From: Rhea pennata
Lineage: Eukaryota; Chordata; Aves; Rheiformes; Rheidae
NCBI RefSeq assembly: GCF_028389875.1
Contig: NC_084666.1
Location: forward strand, 34,752,308-34,816,307
Direction of reading: 5' to 3'
Length of the DNA: 64,000 nucleotides
Positions 24,930 to 61,080 of the stretch are shown piece by piece. Positions within the stretch are counted from its first letter, which is position 1, and each line of letters begins with the position of its first letter. Both the position numbers and the translations under genes were made by a program. The notes under the pieces are model-generated. The model was not told the origin of the DNA, ran no database searches, and saw nothing but the letters and a program-made list of their open reading frames with translations.

Positions 24930-24952
24930 CCCCCCCCCCCCCCCCTTTTTTT
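24930..24952 (+). repeat. C16-T7 homopyrimidine tract
   Basis: A run of 16 C is followed directly by 7 T and then CCCTCAG. On the sense strand of CFAP97 it resembles an unusually strong 3' splice site, but no exon was recognised after it. Such tracts are length-unstable and sequence poorly. Confidence 0.8.
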
Positions 24953-27914
24953 CCCTCAGCCAAAAATGAAAGGGGGATGCGTTTGAACTAGTGCTCTTTT
25001 GCATGGTAACTCATTTACTGATTGTCATTTATGAAAATGGTGGTCAATTGGTAAGTTTTGCCTTTTTCACTCCTGTGAAGTGTACCATGCAAAGTGGTGA
25101 TTTGGCAGTCAGCATTATGAAGAAAACAGGACGCCTGACAGAGGGGGAGCAATGAGTAAAGAAGGTCAGAGGACTTTGGAATTTCCTAAAGAACATCTGC
25201 TATTGAAAATACAAAACCTTTTAATTAAATACTTTTTGCCTTCTAACCATTTAGCCCACAAACACTTGTTCCTGCTCCCTGAGAGTAGGAGGGTGGGAGC
25301 CAGCTCTGAAGAGGTAGAAATCTCCAGTTGAAAGGAGAGGTATCATGTGTGGGAACAGTAGTTGTTTGTACAGGCTGGGGAAAAAGTTGCTTAATTGGTT
25401 AGTTCTTTTCAAATCAATTATAGATGGTACTTGCAAAGCAAAACTAATAACCCTAAACCAGAAGGTGCCTAAGTGGAGCTGAATACGGCATTATTAATGC
25501 TTCTGATACTTTGCATGTGTGTTTGTTAAGACGTCTTAAAATGATGTCTTTTCCCCTTTTTGTTGCAAGGAACATACTGTTGACTCATCTTGAGTGTACT
25601 ATGAGTGTACGTGCCTCTGTGGTGGTGCACAGTATGCACAAAATAACATCAGAAGCTTCTGATTCAGCACACAGCATGCTTATGGGGCCTATTTTCTTTT
25701 TAATAAATACCAAAATCTTAAGAAGTCTTGAAAGCACTCAGACCTTCAGAGGATGCATAGTATATCAGTTCCCAGTATGTGATGTTACATTCTGTATGCT
25801 GGTAATTTCCTTCAGGTGTTACTACATAGAGAGGAAGGGTGAGTTTTTATGGCTTTTTTTTCCTCCTGTATGAAGTGTTCTATTTCTTAATTATGAAAGC
25901 AGAGTGATTAAAAGAACAGAAAAGAAAGTTGCTCACTACTTGTACTTTAATGGAGAATGTTTTCTTTTTTCCTGTGGTTTATTTCAGTAGTCTTTAATGT
26001 GTGTGATTTAAATTCTCTGCATATAAAAAAGTGAGAGAGTGATTGCATAACTTTTTTTTAAGTTTTAACCAAAGTTAAAATACTTTGAATCCTGTGCAGG
26101 TACTATTGTACTTCTTAAGCTTCAGTTTATAATGTTCAAAAAAAAAATGTTATCAAAAGGCACAACACGTTCAAACATGGAAACACTTGTTGATTCTCTG
26201 TTTTAGCAATTGATAACTCAGCAGAGCTCTACATTTCCCCTAGAAGTAATTTTATGTTCTACACAGTATATAAATGTGTGTGTGTGTTATTAATTGGTCA
26301 TGGTTTATTTGCAAATTTTCTTCTTCTCTCTAAGCTGGCAGATTCCAGCTCCCGTAAAGCCATTCTAGAATGATACATGAGGGGAACAGGAACAAAAAAT
26401 AAAATCCCTTCATCTGTTTCCTCTTGTTACCTTTAATGGAAACTACAAAATTAATTAATGTTTAGTTTGTGAATGATTAAGAGTATCAGTGAGAGAAATT
26501 AAGCAAAGCAGCACGTCTGTTTTTCATTAAGAGGAAGGCTCAAGTATTCAAGAGATTGTGCCAGCAAAGTGGAAGGAGCATTTAGGAATGAAATGACTTG
26601 TGTTATCAGTGCTGCTCCTTAGGCAGAGTCAGTTTGCTGAACTGCAGTTTTATTGGTAACAGTGGTTGTCCATTAATTAGTTATTGCCTCAGTCTTAATG
26701 GAAAATGGCTCACTGCCAGGTCAGCTCTTTGTAAGTCATGTGGAGTGGGAACATGCATGCTTCTTGGCTGGTACTTGTGGTGGAAAGGAGCGTGCAGGCC
26801 CCTTGCTATCTTTTATCACCTTTTTGTCACCTCTGCTCTGCTGTCCTGCCACTATCTTAAATTAATTCTCTTCCCCCATTAAGAGATTATGTTTAACAAT
26901 GACAACGTATATTATTGCTGACAAAATACTGTTAGTTTCGTCTCCTTTGCAGAATAGAGTAGTGATACATGTCTGTGTATATTTAGTTTACCTGTGTCTT
27001 ATATTGAACAGAATTTTCTGTTTTGAGCTGGTCTGTCTCCACCTGCTCCACCTCCTCCAAGCCTGTTTTTGCTTAATCACCTTATACTCTTACGTGTACA
27101 GCAATGCTAACAGAATATCAAATACTGTGTGCTTGAGACAAGTGAAATATGCTATACTTTAGCAATCGGTCATAATTGATCTATTTGAAGCTACAAACTG
27201 GAGGGATGCTGGTGCATTAAATGTCATCATAAAGAAGAAGGAAGATTTACATTTAAATTTTCTTCATAAAATTGACTTTGCTCAAGTCATACTACTAAAT
27301 AAATAATGCATGTTCTGTAGTCTACAGGTAATGCCAAACAATTCTGTCTTGTTCCCTTCTTTTGGGGGTTATATGAGATATAAATGATGCTGTGTTGTTT
27401 CCTTCTGATTTTTTTTTCTAATTGTACAGGCTTTGATGTATTAAAATGCATTGTTCTTTTATGAGTCCACTCTAGGAATGCATGCAAGAGATGAGTATTG
27501 CAGATTATACAAGCTCTCTGAAGCCAGGGACTGTAGGAAGTGACATACACACAAAATAATTTCCAGATTTCATATAAAATTTCAAATTAGGAGTTCCCAG
27601 GTGTTTTATTCTGCTTATACCCTAGTTTTGTAGCACTTGCAGCAGTTAGGTGCTTTGAAGAGTTTTTTTTCTTTCTTTTTTTTTTTTTTTGCACCAAAAT
27701 TGACCTCTGCTTTTATTGTTCAGTAGTACTTTCAGCTTTTTATAATATCAAACCTTATCTTCACTTTTTTTGGCTTTGTAGATCGTAAAGCCACAGGAGA
27801 TTCCACACATCCTTACTGCTTAAACTGCTTTTGAGTTTCATGTTGTCCTTGTATGGCAGTGCATAATTTCAAATTCCTGAAACTGAGCAGTATTTGAGAA
27901 GCAGCAAGAAAATT

Positions 27915-27965
27915 AAGCACCATAGACCTTTATATATATACATGTATATATATAAAGGTCTATGG

Positions 27966-27970
<5 letters not shown>
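27915..27970. repeat. Perfect 56-bp palindrome
   Basis: The left arm AAGCACCATAGACCTTTATA continues as a TA-rich segment to the centre CATG (27941-27944) and is mirrored exactly to GGTCTATGGTGCTT. The two 28-nt arms show no mismatch and no spacer. The outer 15 bases of each arm are not simple repeat. It lies in CFAP97 intron 1, so the RNA could form a long hairpin and the DNA a cruciform. Confidence 0.95.

Positions 27971-28019
<49 letters not shown>
27970..28019. repeat. (TA)n dinucleotide repeat
   Basis: About 50 bp of near-pure TA directly abuts the right end of the 56-bp palindrome and ends at ATATTAGTATTC. Length polymorphism is likely. Confidence 0.93.
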
Positions 28020-28022
<3 letters not shown>

Positions 28023-29368
28023 TATTCTGTTGAAATAATTTGAGCTGGAAGCTTTCCTGGGAATAGACTTGCAGTTCGAAAGCAAGCTTAGGAATTCCCT
28101 TTTTGCCTCTATTTGCCATGGTAACAGATTATACATGGTTTAAAGAAGATCTTCCTGCTTCTGATATATACTGGTTCTCTTGTCTTGTGTAGTTACTTCT
28201 ATTAGCTTTGTTCTTAGTGTCTGCAGAATTCTGTCTATTTACTGACTGCAGCTTATGTATATGTTTATGTATAACCTGTTGTAGATGGTAGGAAAAAATG
28301 CTCATAACTGGTAGGGAAGAGTGGTCTGTGGTACTGGCTATTTTTGTTTGGTGATTGGTTCTGGTTTAGTGTTTTATTTTTTTTGGGGGGGGGGGTTGGG
28401 TTTTTTTTGCATTTTAACTCTGTGAATATCCCATTGAGTAGAAACTTTCAGATTCCTCCCCCCTCCCACATGCATGATTCACATAGGATGTAACACTGCA
28501 TCTATTTCTGCAAGAAGTATGATGCAGTAGGAACAGATCTGTAGAGTGTAACAGTTGGTGTTGAGGACCTGCATACCCACTCTGTATGCATTTCGGGTTT
28601 TTACTTGTGACTCTCTGTAATCTGGTCACATGGACTGAATGATGAGTACTAATCAGAGTGTACAAGATTCATGCCTAGAGTGCACCTTAAGATTAGCTTC
28701 ATCTGAAAGGAGTCAAGTTTGCTCACTGTGCTATGCAATGTGAACCAAATTACAGATGACTGCCAAGAGAAGCATGCTTCCCCTACTGAAGCGTTAGCAC
28801 TGGCACACCTCACATCTATTACAATTTAACTTGTGGAGCTGTGGGTCTTCAATGTAAGTTGAAATGGCTTCTATTTTTAGAATGGGAAGTCTCCAGTTTG
28901 GGCTGCTGTTTCAGACAAGATGATGATCAGCACATAGTCCCAAGGTTTTTAAGTATAAAATTTGGACTAATGCCAAACGGTAGCTCTAGTATAAAGGGAC
29001 AAAAATTAGACTCTACAGTTGCATGTTTATTAATGCTCTTCAACCACTAACCATGTTTGACTAATTTCCTTGGGGGTAGAAGTAGCTCTGGTCTTGAAAT
29101 TTTGGTATATTTTGTCTGCTTAAGGTAACGCTTTTTGATCTGACAGAAACGTGTAAGCTGATTACAATAAGGTGGCACTGAATTTCAGTATAAAGCTCAA
29201 CTATGGATTTGTCCCTAGCTACATAACATACTTAATATAGAATTATATTGACTAGAATTAAACAAGTATAGAACAACATGATTCAACTAAAGGTGTACTT
29301 GCATCTGCTTTTTTGTTAACTTTTGGAAACCTTTTCTGGTGGTTTCAGGCAGCGCTTTGCATTTCAAG

Positions 29369-51402
<22,034 letters not shown>

Positions 51403-53180
51403 GTGTGTTCTTTGCCTCACAGGCTGAGATGATCCTGAGATTTCTATTTCTAGTGCTTTTGTAAATTCTCTGTGCAAGAATCTCCTCTTCTGCATTGTTT
51501 GGTGATTAAAACGCATTGCACATGAAGTAATTGCTTATAAAATGGTTTAAAATTAACTTTTTCACTTTAATCAGTGTTTGCTGTGAAAAGTGTTTATGAA
51601 AGAGAATGAGGTATTTAAACAGGTGAGTGAAATAGAATTTCCTAATTATTATTTTATTCTCAAATCGTATGTGGAATTTGTATCCATGAAGGGGAAGGAT
51701 GGTATTGTTGCAATGTAGGCCCAAGTTGTAAATCTTAAAAGAAAGAAAAGTTATTTTTTAAATTGCATTAATCTTGTGAGAATATGCTTAATTTCTAGAT
51801 TGTCCTTCCTTTTTGTCCTTACTTTAGGTGAGCCTTCAAGACTCTAGAGGTCATGTTCTTATGGCTGAGAGAATCTCCTTTTTTACAGCAGCATGAAGTG
51901 GGGAAAAGCAGATTTTGTATTACTGCATGTCCAGGTGATGAACATTGTTTTGTACTTAAGGCTGTATCTCTTCCAGATTTAAAAGAACTTGGGAAGTTGT
52001 ATTAGGTTTTTTGTGTGGGAAAGAAGCATCTGATATTATATGAACAGCAATGGGGGGGCGGGAGTTGAAATCTGAAATGGACAGCAGTTTCAGATTCATT
52101 TTAAACCAGTGTAAGTATTAGGTATTTCTCAAACTGGAGAATAGTGAGCAAGGAAAGTATTTCATGGCCCTGCGTTTGCAAATCATTGTCCTTCTCAGCT
52201 GAGAAGTGTAAACCTGAGCTGTGGGAAACTTGAACATCTGATTTGAGAACAACAGTTAACTAGGATTTAAAAAAAATGCAGGACGAGACTGGAATAAAAC
52301 TTTAGCTTATGCTCCCTAGCCTATCATTTTAATGTTATGTTTGTACCAAATATTTGAAGTAGTGTCAGACAGGCTTCAGCATCAACTTCCATCTGTAAGA
52401 AGTGTAACATTTAATGGAATTGATAATAGCAAATGGTAGATGTTACGCTTTTTTCTATATATAAAGGCAAACTTTCAGTGAGCTTATTTTGTAGGTGCTT
52501 AGTCTTATAAAGAGCAAAAATTGTGATGCCACTGGCCATGGATGTTGCTGAAATCCTACTTGTTCCCCCAGCCTCTTCCCAGGAGATACACAGGAAATCT
52601 CTTTGCATTATGCAAAAAACAACAAAATATATATATTCAGTAATGCTAAGTCTTAGCCCTACAAAATGGGAAGCTTATTTTTCTTTGTTCATGCTTGCAT
52701 AAGGGCTTAGGCTTGTAGATACTTTGCATTGTAACACACTTGTCACTTGGTCCTGTATGATGATTTGGCAGAGTTTCTACACCTGTTAACTTGATCAGAT
52801 TTAGCTGTTTGACAATATTTGACAATTTGTTTTCAGCTGAAAGCAGCATTGTGGCAAACAGACTTTTTTGCAGACTTACTCATTCGTTCATAGGGACTAT
52901 ATAGCATTTTTTTTGCATAGTGCTGCTGTAATTATTTGTACTATTGTGCTTATTAAAATTATTCGCTATTTAAAGATTTTTGTCCTTGAATGTGAATATC
53001 AAGATTGTGCTTTAAATATTTTAAAATGTTTGTATGATAATTATTTTCTGTGAAGAAGTTCACAGAATGGATTACTTTTAATCACTTCATTTTATTTTAT
53101 TTAACTTTGGTATGTAAGACTGTCAATTTTGTATGTCACTTTTTTGTAAATTGTAAGAAATAAAACATTTTAAAGTGAAT
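51403..53180 (+). other. CFAP97: CFAP97 3'UTR
   Basis: AT-rich sequence runs from the stop codon to the presumed cleavage site about 15-20 nt after the AATAAA at 53159-53164. Internal signals that could give shorter 3' ends are ATTAAA at 51505-51510 and AATAAA at 52293-52298. No conserved element was recognised by eye. Confidence 0.7.
53159..53164 (+). terminator. CFAP97: CFAP97 distal polyadenylation signal AATAAA
   Basis: A canonical hexamer is followed within 20-30 nt by the GT-rich GTGTTTGTCATTG, as expected for a cleavage/polyadenylation site. No comparable pair follows before the convergent gene. Confidence 0.75.
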
Positions 53181-56100
53181 TGTGTTTGTCATTGCATTGG
53201 CTTCTTACAGGATTTTATATGAAATTGCAAAGGATGCAGTGAGAAAAATGTTTCATACTAGGTTTAGTGGAGGAAAACAGGAAGAATCAGTTTATTAATT
53301 GATGCATTTTTGCCTGTTAGTGACTTAATGTTTAAGGTCAGCAATTAGTCATCGTCTTATTTTCTTACCAAATTTTTCTTATCAAATCCTGTTTCTTATA
53401 GGCTTTTTTGTAAGTTGTCATTTTATGTTCTTTTCTCCCATTTTTCCCTCAGGAAGATCTCTTTGAAAGGAATTAGGAGCTGCTTCCCTTCCTCCTTAAC
53501 ACTGGTTTCCCCAGTTTCCTTCTCTTCATACTGGTTTAATGCACACCCCAAGATAGCAACCAATCTCCCCACTGAAGTGGCAGGATCACCAACTTTTGTG
53601 ACAGCATGGGGGCATGCTGTGAGAAATGGAGTACAATGCTTCTGTCCTGTTTTTCGCTCTGGAGGCATCCGTGCTTCATTGTGGGTTGTACTCCTTCCAG
53701 GACAGGTTTCTGCTGTACAATATTCCTACAGTTCCAAAGATCTTACAGTTGCTAGCTCAGATCTGTGCGTATCAGGAGAAGAAGGAGGAACGATATATCC
53801 CTGCCTGGACAGCTGAAATGTGAGGAGCACTTTTCCACAGACACTGGAGTCATTTGGAATTCACCTTTAGTCCCAGATAATCCAAGAGACTCAAGGTAAA
53901 TAGAAGGAATTAGACCTCAGGTTGGGGGTATAGGCTTTTGCCTCTGCCGGAGCCTGTCTTCCCTCACATTGCCTGCAGCCTTTACTGAAGGTTCTGAGAC
54001 ATCTCTGCTGTCATCCCCTCACTCAGGTGAGGGTTTGTCTGATTGTCCTAAAGCAAGTGACTACCTTCATACAATACCACCTACAATATATGCAGACACA
54101 ACTTTGGATTGTGTTATCCTGATTGTCAAAAAAAAACCACACAGATCCTTCCAACAGGTCACAGAGCTTGTGCTTTCCCTTGGAGTGCTGTCCATGCATT
54201 AGGTGGTGGAGATGAGGGCAGTGAGTATCACTTAGCAAGCCTTCTAGCTGCAGAGTAAGGACTGTCATGCTCAAGTGATGATGAATAATTCCACTATGAC
54301 ATTCTATATCAACAAGCCAAAGTATGAGGAAAAAATGGCTCCATTTGGAGGGAAGTGGTTAATCTTAAGAATCTGGTGCACTGAGCATTGGATACGGTGG
54401 TTGTGCTGTTCATCTGCTCAAAGTCATGAGCAGACTAGTGGAAAAAACATAATTTTAACCTGATGATAAGTAAGAAATACAGATCAACATCTGGAAAGCC
54501 ATCTTCCAGGACTGATATTATGCTGGGGTCCGTTGCTTGTTCCAGGTATCAGCAGGGTTCATCATTAATACTTCTGTTACAGAGCTGGTTGTCTTCAGGG
54601 TTCATGGTTTCAAAACCTTGATCAAAATACCTCTGTGCCTCCCAGTAACTCTCTTCCAGCTCAAAATGAGACAAGATTTGATAGTACTAATCCTTGCAGC
54701 CATGTCGCTTCTTATTCCAGAATCAGCTGTGTTACTCAGTGCAGAGTCCTAAAATACTATTTTGCACTCTTCACACAGTGGTTCTTAGGACTAAAACATG
54801 GTTATTGGGAGATTTTGTTTGCTTAAAGTGAAAAGGACTTCAGAAAATAAAGCCAGGTGCTGTAATTTGCAGGCTGGGGCAGTAGATGGGAGAGTCTGCT
54901 TCATAGCTCATCTCCCTGATATCCTAGATTATCTAGTGCAAATTGATCCTGATAAATATAACTAACTGTGCTGTCCCCACAAATTCTTCATGTTTTTGAA
55001 AGACTTAGCAAGTTTTTTTTTTTTTGGTTTTCCCTTCTGTCAAGGATGTGGACCCTCTGCATGTCTGTTTCTTGATGCAATGATGGCTGCTTCTTCCCTA
55101 AAGAGCATTGGAGGTTTTCACCTTAACCAGAAAGACAGGGAAGATCTGATCTGTGTCAGGTTCCTTGCCCCTGTCTCCCTGCAGTACGCTGTGCTCTCTA
55201 GAGACAGTTACCTTTCAGACCCACCTGATGTTCCTAACATCTTGGCGAAAAGATTGATGTGCAGCAGCTCCCTCCCCAGTAGAGAGCTTCCAGAATTGGG
55301 CAGCACAGCATATACTGGATGGTAGGTGGCCTTTGTCTTCCTAAATTACTAGGGTGCATATAAGTATATAATACCAGGCTATTCAGGACAGGTCCCCTTG
55401 TGTTCAGGTTTCTCTCACAGATATTAAGGACTAGTGATTTTTGATGCAGAGAGGTTCACTGAGTAACTCTCTATGAGGATCTCTCACAAAAGCATGGAAG
55501 TACTGGGGCAGGAGCAGCAAAGAGCAGCTACAACTTACCTGCAAAATCTTGTGTTTTCTGACTTTGCAGAGATGATGACTGAGTTTTAGCTTACACTTTT
55601 CAGCAAAATTTCTGCTGAGTGCCATGGCCTCAGTGCAGTGCCACTTTCAGGATAGTAGTTATTAAGAGCTTTGGACTGTTACCCAGGTAAATGGATCTTT
55701 GTGGAGAACACTGCCTGCAGTTTACCATCATGCAAGTAAGCAATCAAGTACAAATGAGGAGCTGTTTACCTGTAAATATTTTTCAGGATGGATTATTTCA
55801 CATATTCTTTCTTTCCCCCAATTTAATTTTCCTGCATAAATGCTTCCTGCTCTCATTTTTAATAGTTTTCACTCCCTCTTTGTTACTTTTTCTTTCTGGC
55901 CTATAGTAACTTCTTTCATTTTGACTCATCTGAAGTTTCTTTTGTTTCCTCCCAACTTCCTTACCTATTTCCACATGTCTATTTCCTCCCGAGGTTTTTG
56001 TGCATTACAACATCATTGTCTTTGGCATCTTTGTAGTAAACCAGGACCTCCTCGAAAGCATGTAAATGCAAGCTATTCAGAGAGGTCAGTGTGAAATGAA

Positions 56101-58504
56101 TAGTAAATAACTATAGTGTGTCAGCAGGCTTTGTTATATAGATTGACCTGGCCTCTTAAGGGACTAATGGGAATGTGTTGGGAAAGGATGGGAGGAGAAA
56201 AGAAAGGGCATAAGCAGGCAGGTAAAGGCTTCTAACTTTACTACAATAAGCACCTTGAAAAACAGTAGGAAAAGGTTTTCTTCACATTCTTACAGTTCAG
56301 TAAACTATAGCCCTGGTTTGTTACTACTGAAAAGACAACAGACTAGGCATCTAGAGAAGCAAGTGTTTAGGTAGTGACTAAAAGAGAGATGAAAGGACCA
56401 GACAAGACATAAAGAGGTAATATTCCTCATGACAAGGAGAAAAAAAAAGTGCTTGGGAGTTCAAGGGAAAAAAGCTGTCTTCTAAAGTAGTACTGAGGTT
56501 AAGGAAGGAACCTTGAATGTACCAGGCCTCATCCAACATGCCATGCTTGCTTCATGTAGATAATGAAAGCAAGGGATGCCAACTGAGGTAATCTAAAAAA
56601 CACTTTCATTTTTCAACACCCATTTTGCTCCAGAACACTTCTCTTTTCAGGTGAGTATATGTTGCCTGCAGCTGCTGTTTTAATAGCTCATCCCTGCCTT
56701 TATGGAGAGGAGTCTACTCCTACTAGTCTGAATCTGTAGCAGGCACAGTTACATTAACTAACAGGGAGGTGGGAATGCCTGCATCTGTCAAAAAATTAAT
56801 TGTAAATACACAAAAGGGATAACTGAAAACCAAAGGACAAAACTTAGTGATAGAAACTTATTTTGGAGGCTCAAGGTTGTTCTGAGCAGTTCCCTTTTTT
56901 GCTACTTATAGAAGTAGTTAATCTAAAGAGCCTTTCCTCATCTGCATACTCTTATGAATAAAGGCATTCCCAGACCATTAGAGTACAACTGGAGTTCTAT
57001 GACTGTAGACCTGCAACAGTCATACGCAATTTTAATTTAACCGAAATACCATATGCAAATACACTCTTTTGGGGAGACTTGTTGGATTTACTGTGAAGTC
57101 TGTTTCTTTCAGAGAGCAAGAGCTAATGTTCTCTCCATCAGCTTGCTTCTTGCATAGTAAACTGCTCCAGCAATACTTAGGGAACAAGTATTAGGAAAGG
57201 CAGCTTACAAAAGGGATGGCACCTGCCAGAAGGCCCTATTTTAAGCTGTGAGAGCACCTCTTCACTAGGGTAACACTACTCATCAGTTGTACTAGTCCAG
57301 ACATCACCTGCTCTGAGGTTCTTAGTGTGCAAAGCACCTGCTATCCAAGTAACTTGTCTTTTACTTTCAAATACATCTAGTGCAATTCCAGCACCTATGG
57401 TTCTGCATTTTGTTTTCTTCTTGCTAGAGCACTACAGATAACACTGGACAATCCAGAACTTTGTCAGAAACCCACAAGCCATTGAGTGCTTTGCTTCTGC
57501 ATATGAAGAGGCAAAAGATACAGCTGAAACAAAAGCTTACCTGGGTATTACTTGCACAGTGACACAATTAAATAATAATTCAAGTCTAACCACTTTCCCT
57601 AGGTGGATACATAACAAGCACAGATGCTTGCTTATATTCAGTTTAAACTGAATACTGAAATAAGCACAACCCACTTTCCATTCCTTCCCCAACTAGAGAG
57701 CATATAGGTCAAAGTATACAGTATCTGAAATTAACTGTTGCATTGAACATCTTCCAGTCTCAATTGGTAACTAGTAACTCAAGTTGATATCTATGCTTTC
57801 AACTACATTACTGGAGTAACTTAACTCAGAAGTAATCCATTATAGAACACATCAAGTAAATAAGCATCAATAACTTCACCATTAACTGAAAACATGTTAT
57901 GCTTACTTCAAGGTAGGGGTAATGTAAATGAATTCTCACAGAGCAGTTAAGTCCATTGGGTAGTTTACTTATGAAACAACTTGCAACAGTGATCTCAAGC
58001 TGAAATGCTTGTTTTTGCTGTGGTAGAACTATCAGTAACCATTCCACCTACTCCTTAAAGCTTTAAGCAAAACATTCCAGAGTTAAAGTACAAGCCCATC
58101 ACCTTAAAACACAGGTAACTGCAACATATTCTGTGTATTGGAAACACCAGAAAAAAGTTTAATGTATTAATTTATTTCATCATTTCAGTTGAAGTTCAAT
58201 TGAACATCATTCAGACAACTTTTTGCTTTGACGATAATAGGGCATTTCTGAAACACTGTCTTCCACAAAGTACGTTTGAAAAAAATCTAATGATGGCCTC
58301 AACCACATGATTGCATAACTTGTCAGTGAAGGGGACACAGTTAGGAACTTGAGGCTTCAGTATAGTTTGTATTTTCAAGTATCCTTTTCACATAATAGAT
58401 TTAGATTCAGCTTAAGAAAACATGTTTAAACCATGTTCTGAATGCCATCATGCTGTTGGGAAGCTAGAGACATCACTTAGTACAACAGATATTTGAATGT
58501 CAAG
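53181..58504. other. Gap between the 3' ends of CFAP97 and SLC25A4
   Basis: This is about 5.3 kb between two convergent genes. Short ORFs occur (the longest about 130 codons near 53415-53816), but none has a recognisable domain, splice context or compositional sign of coding. A perfect 20-bp palindrome sits at 57635-57654. No interspersed repeat was recognised. Confidence 0.65.
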
Positions 58505-58510
58505 TTTATT
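58505..58510 (-). terminator. SLC25A4: SLC25A4 polyadenylation signal
   Basis: AATAAA on the minus strand (plus TTTATT) lies about 300 nt downstream of the stop codon, giving a short 3'UTR. A further AATAAA lies near 58170 and could serve a longer form. Confidence 0.6.
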
Positions 58511-58806
58511 AGAGTTCACATTATTTGGTATTAAACTAGGTGTAGAACATTTAAGTCTTGTCTCTAGACAAGATGCATTACCTGATATTTGAAGGCATAT
58601 ATAATATATACACAGGTTCCAATACAAATGTTGGAAGAATTTTCATATAAAATGCCACTGTGATATAGTGGACAACTTCATCACAACCAGATATGTTCCT
58701 CAAACTCCATTCTGTTTCCCTAGGAAATATTTTGTTGTCCATTAAATCACAATAGTATATTTTTAAAAAAGTTGATTGAGAACAATTGAACTATATGATG
58801 TTAGTT

Positions 58807-60800
<1,994 letters not shown>

Positions 60801-61080
60801 GCTGGCAGCCGGTCCGCTCCGACAGCCCCTGCCCGGAGAGCGCCAACGAGCCGCCCGCCCCCGCCGCTGCTCCCGCCCGGCCGCCGCCCGCCCCCGCCGC
60901 CGCGCACCGCCGGCCAAATAGCCGCGGGTCGCTCGCCTCCCCTCTTATACCCCGCCGCCTCTCGCGATAGGAGGAGGTGCTCCCCCGGGGCACGCGCATT
61001 GGCTGGGACCCCCCCCGGTGCCCGCCCCCGGCAGGGGGCGCGGGGCAGCGCCGCCATGTTGCCCCGCTGAGGCCTGGGGC

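Larger units (their letters stand above)
19643..29348 (+). other. CFAP97: CFAP97 intron 1 (9.7 kb)
   Basis: This runs from donor GTGAGT (19643) to acceptor GGTTTCAG (29347-29348). It is AT-rich with no supported gene. Contents seen are a CR1 3' end (about 23960-24250), a C16 followed by T7 tract (24930-24952) ending in CCCTCAG, a perfect 56-bp palindrome (27915-27970) followed by a TA repeat (to about 28019), and a G11 run near 28385. The proximal part (19.9-20.5 kb) still has some CpGs. Confidence 0.7.

Noticed and set aside
53415-53816. 133-codon plus-strand frame downstream of CFAP97
   Set aside because: It lies beyond the CFAP97 poly(A) signal with no recognised family; an overlapping antisense frame is equally open.
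54990-55325. 111-codon plus-strand frame in the CFAP97/SLC25A4 gap
   Set aside because: No domain, splice context or compositional signal; length is within chance for this amount of DNA.
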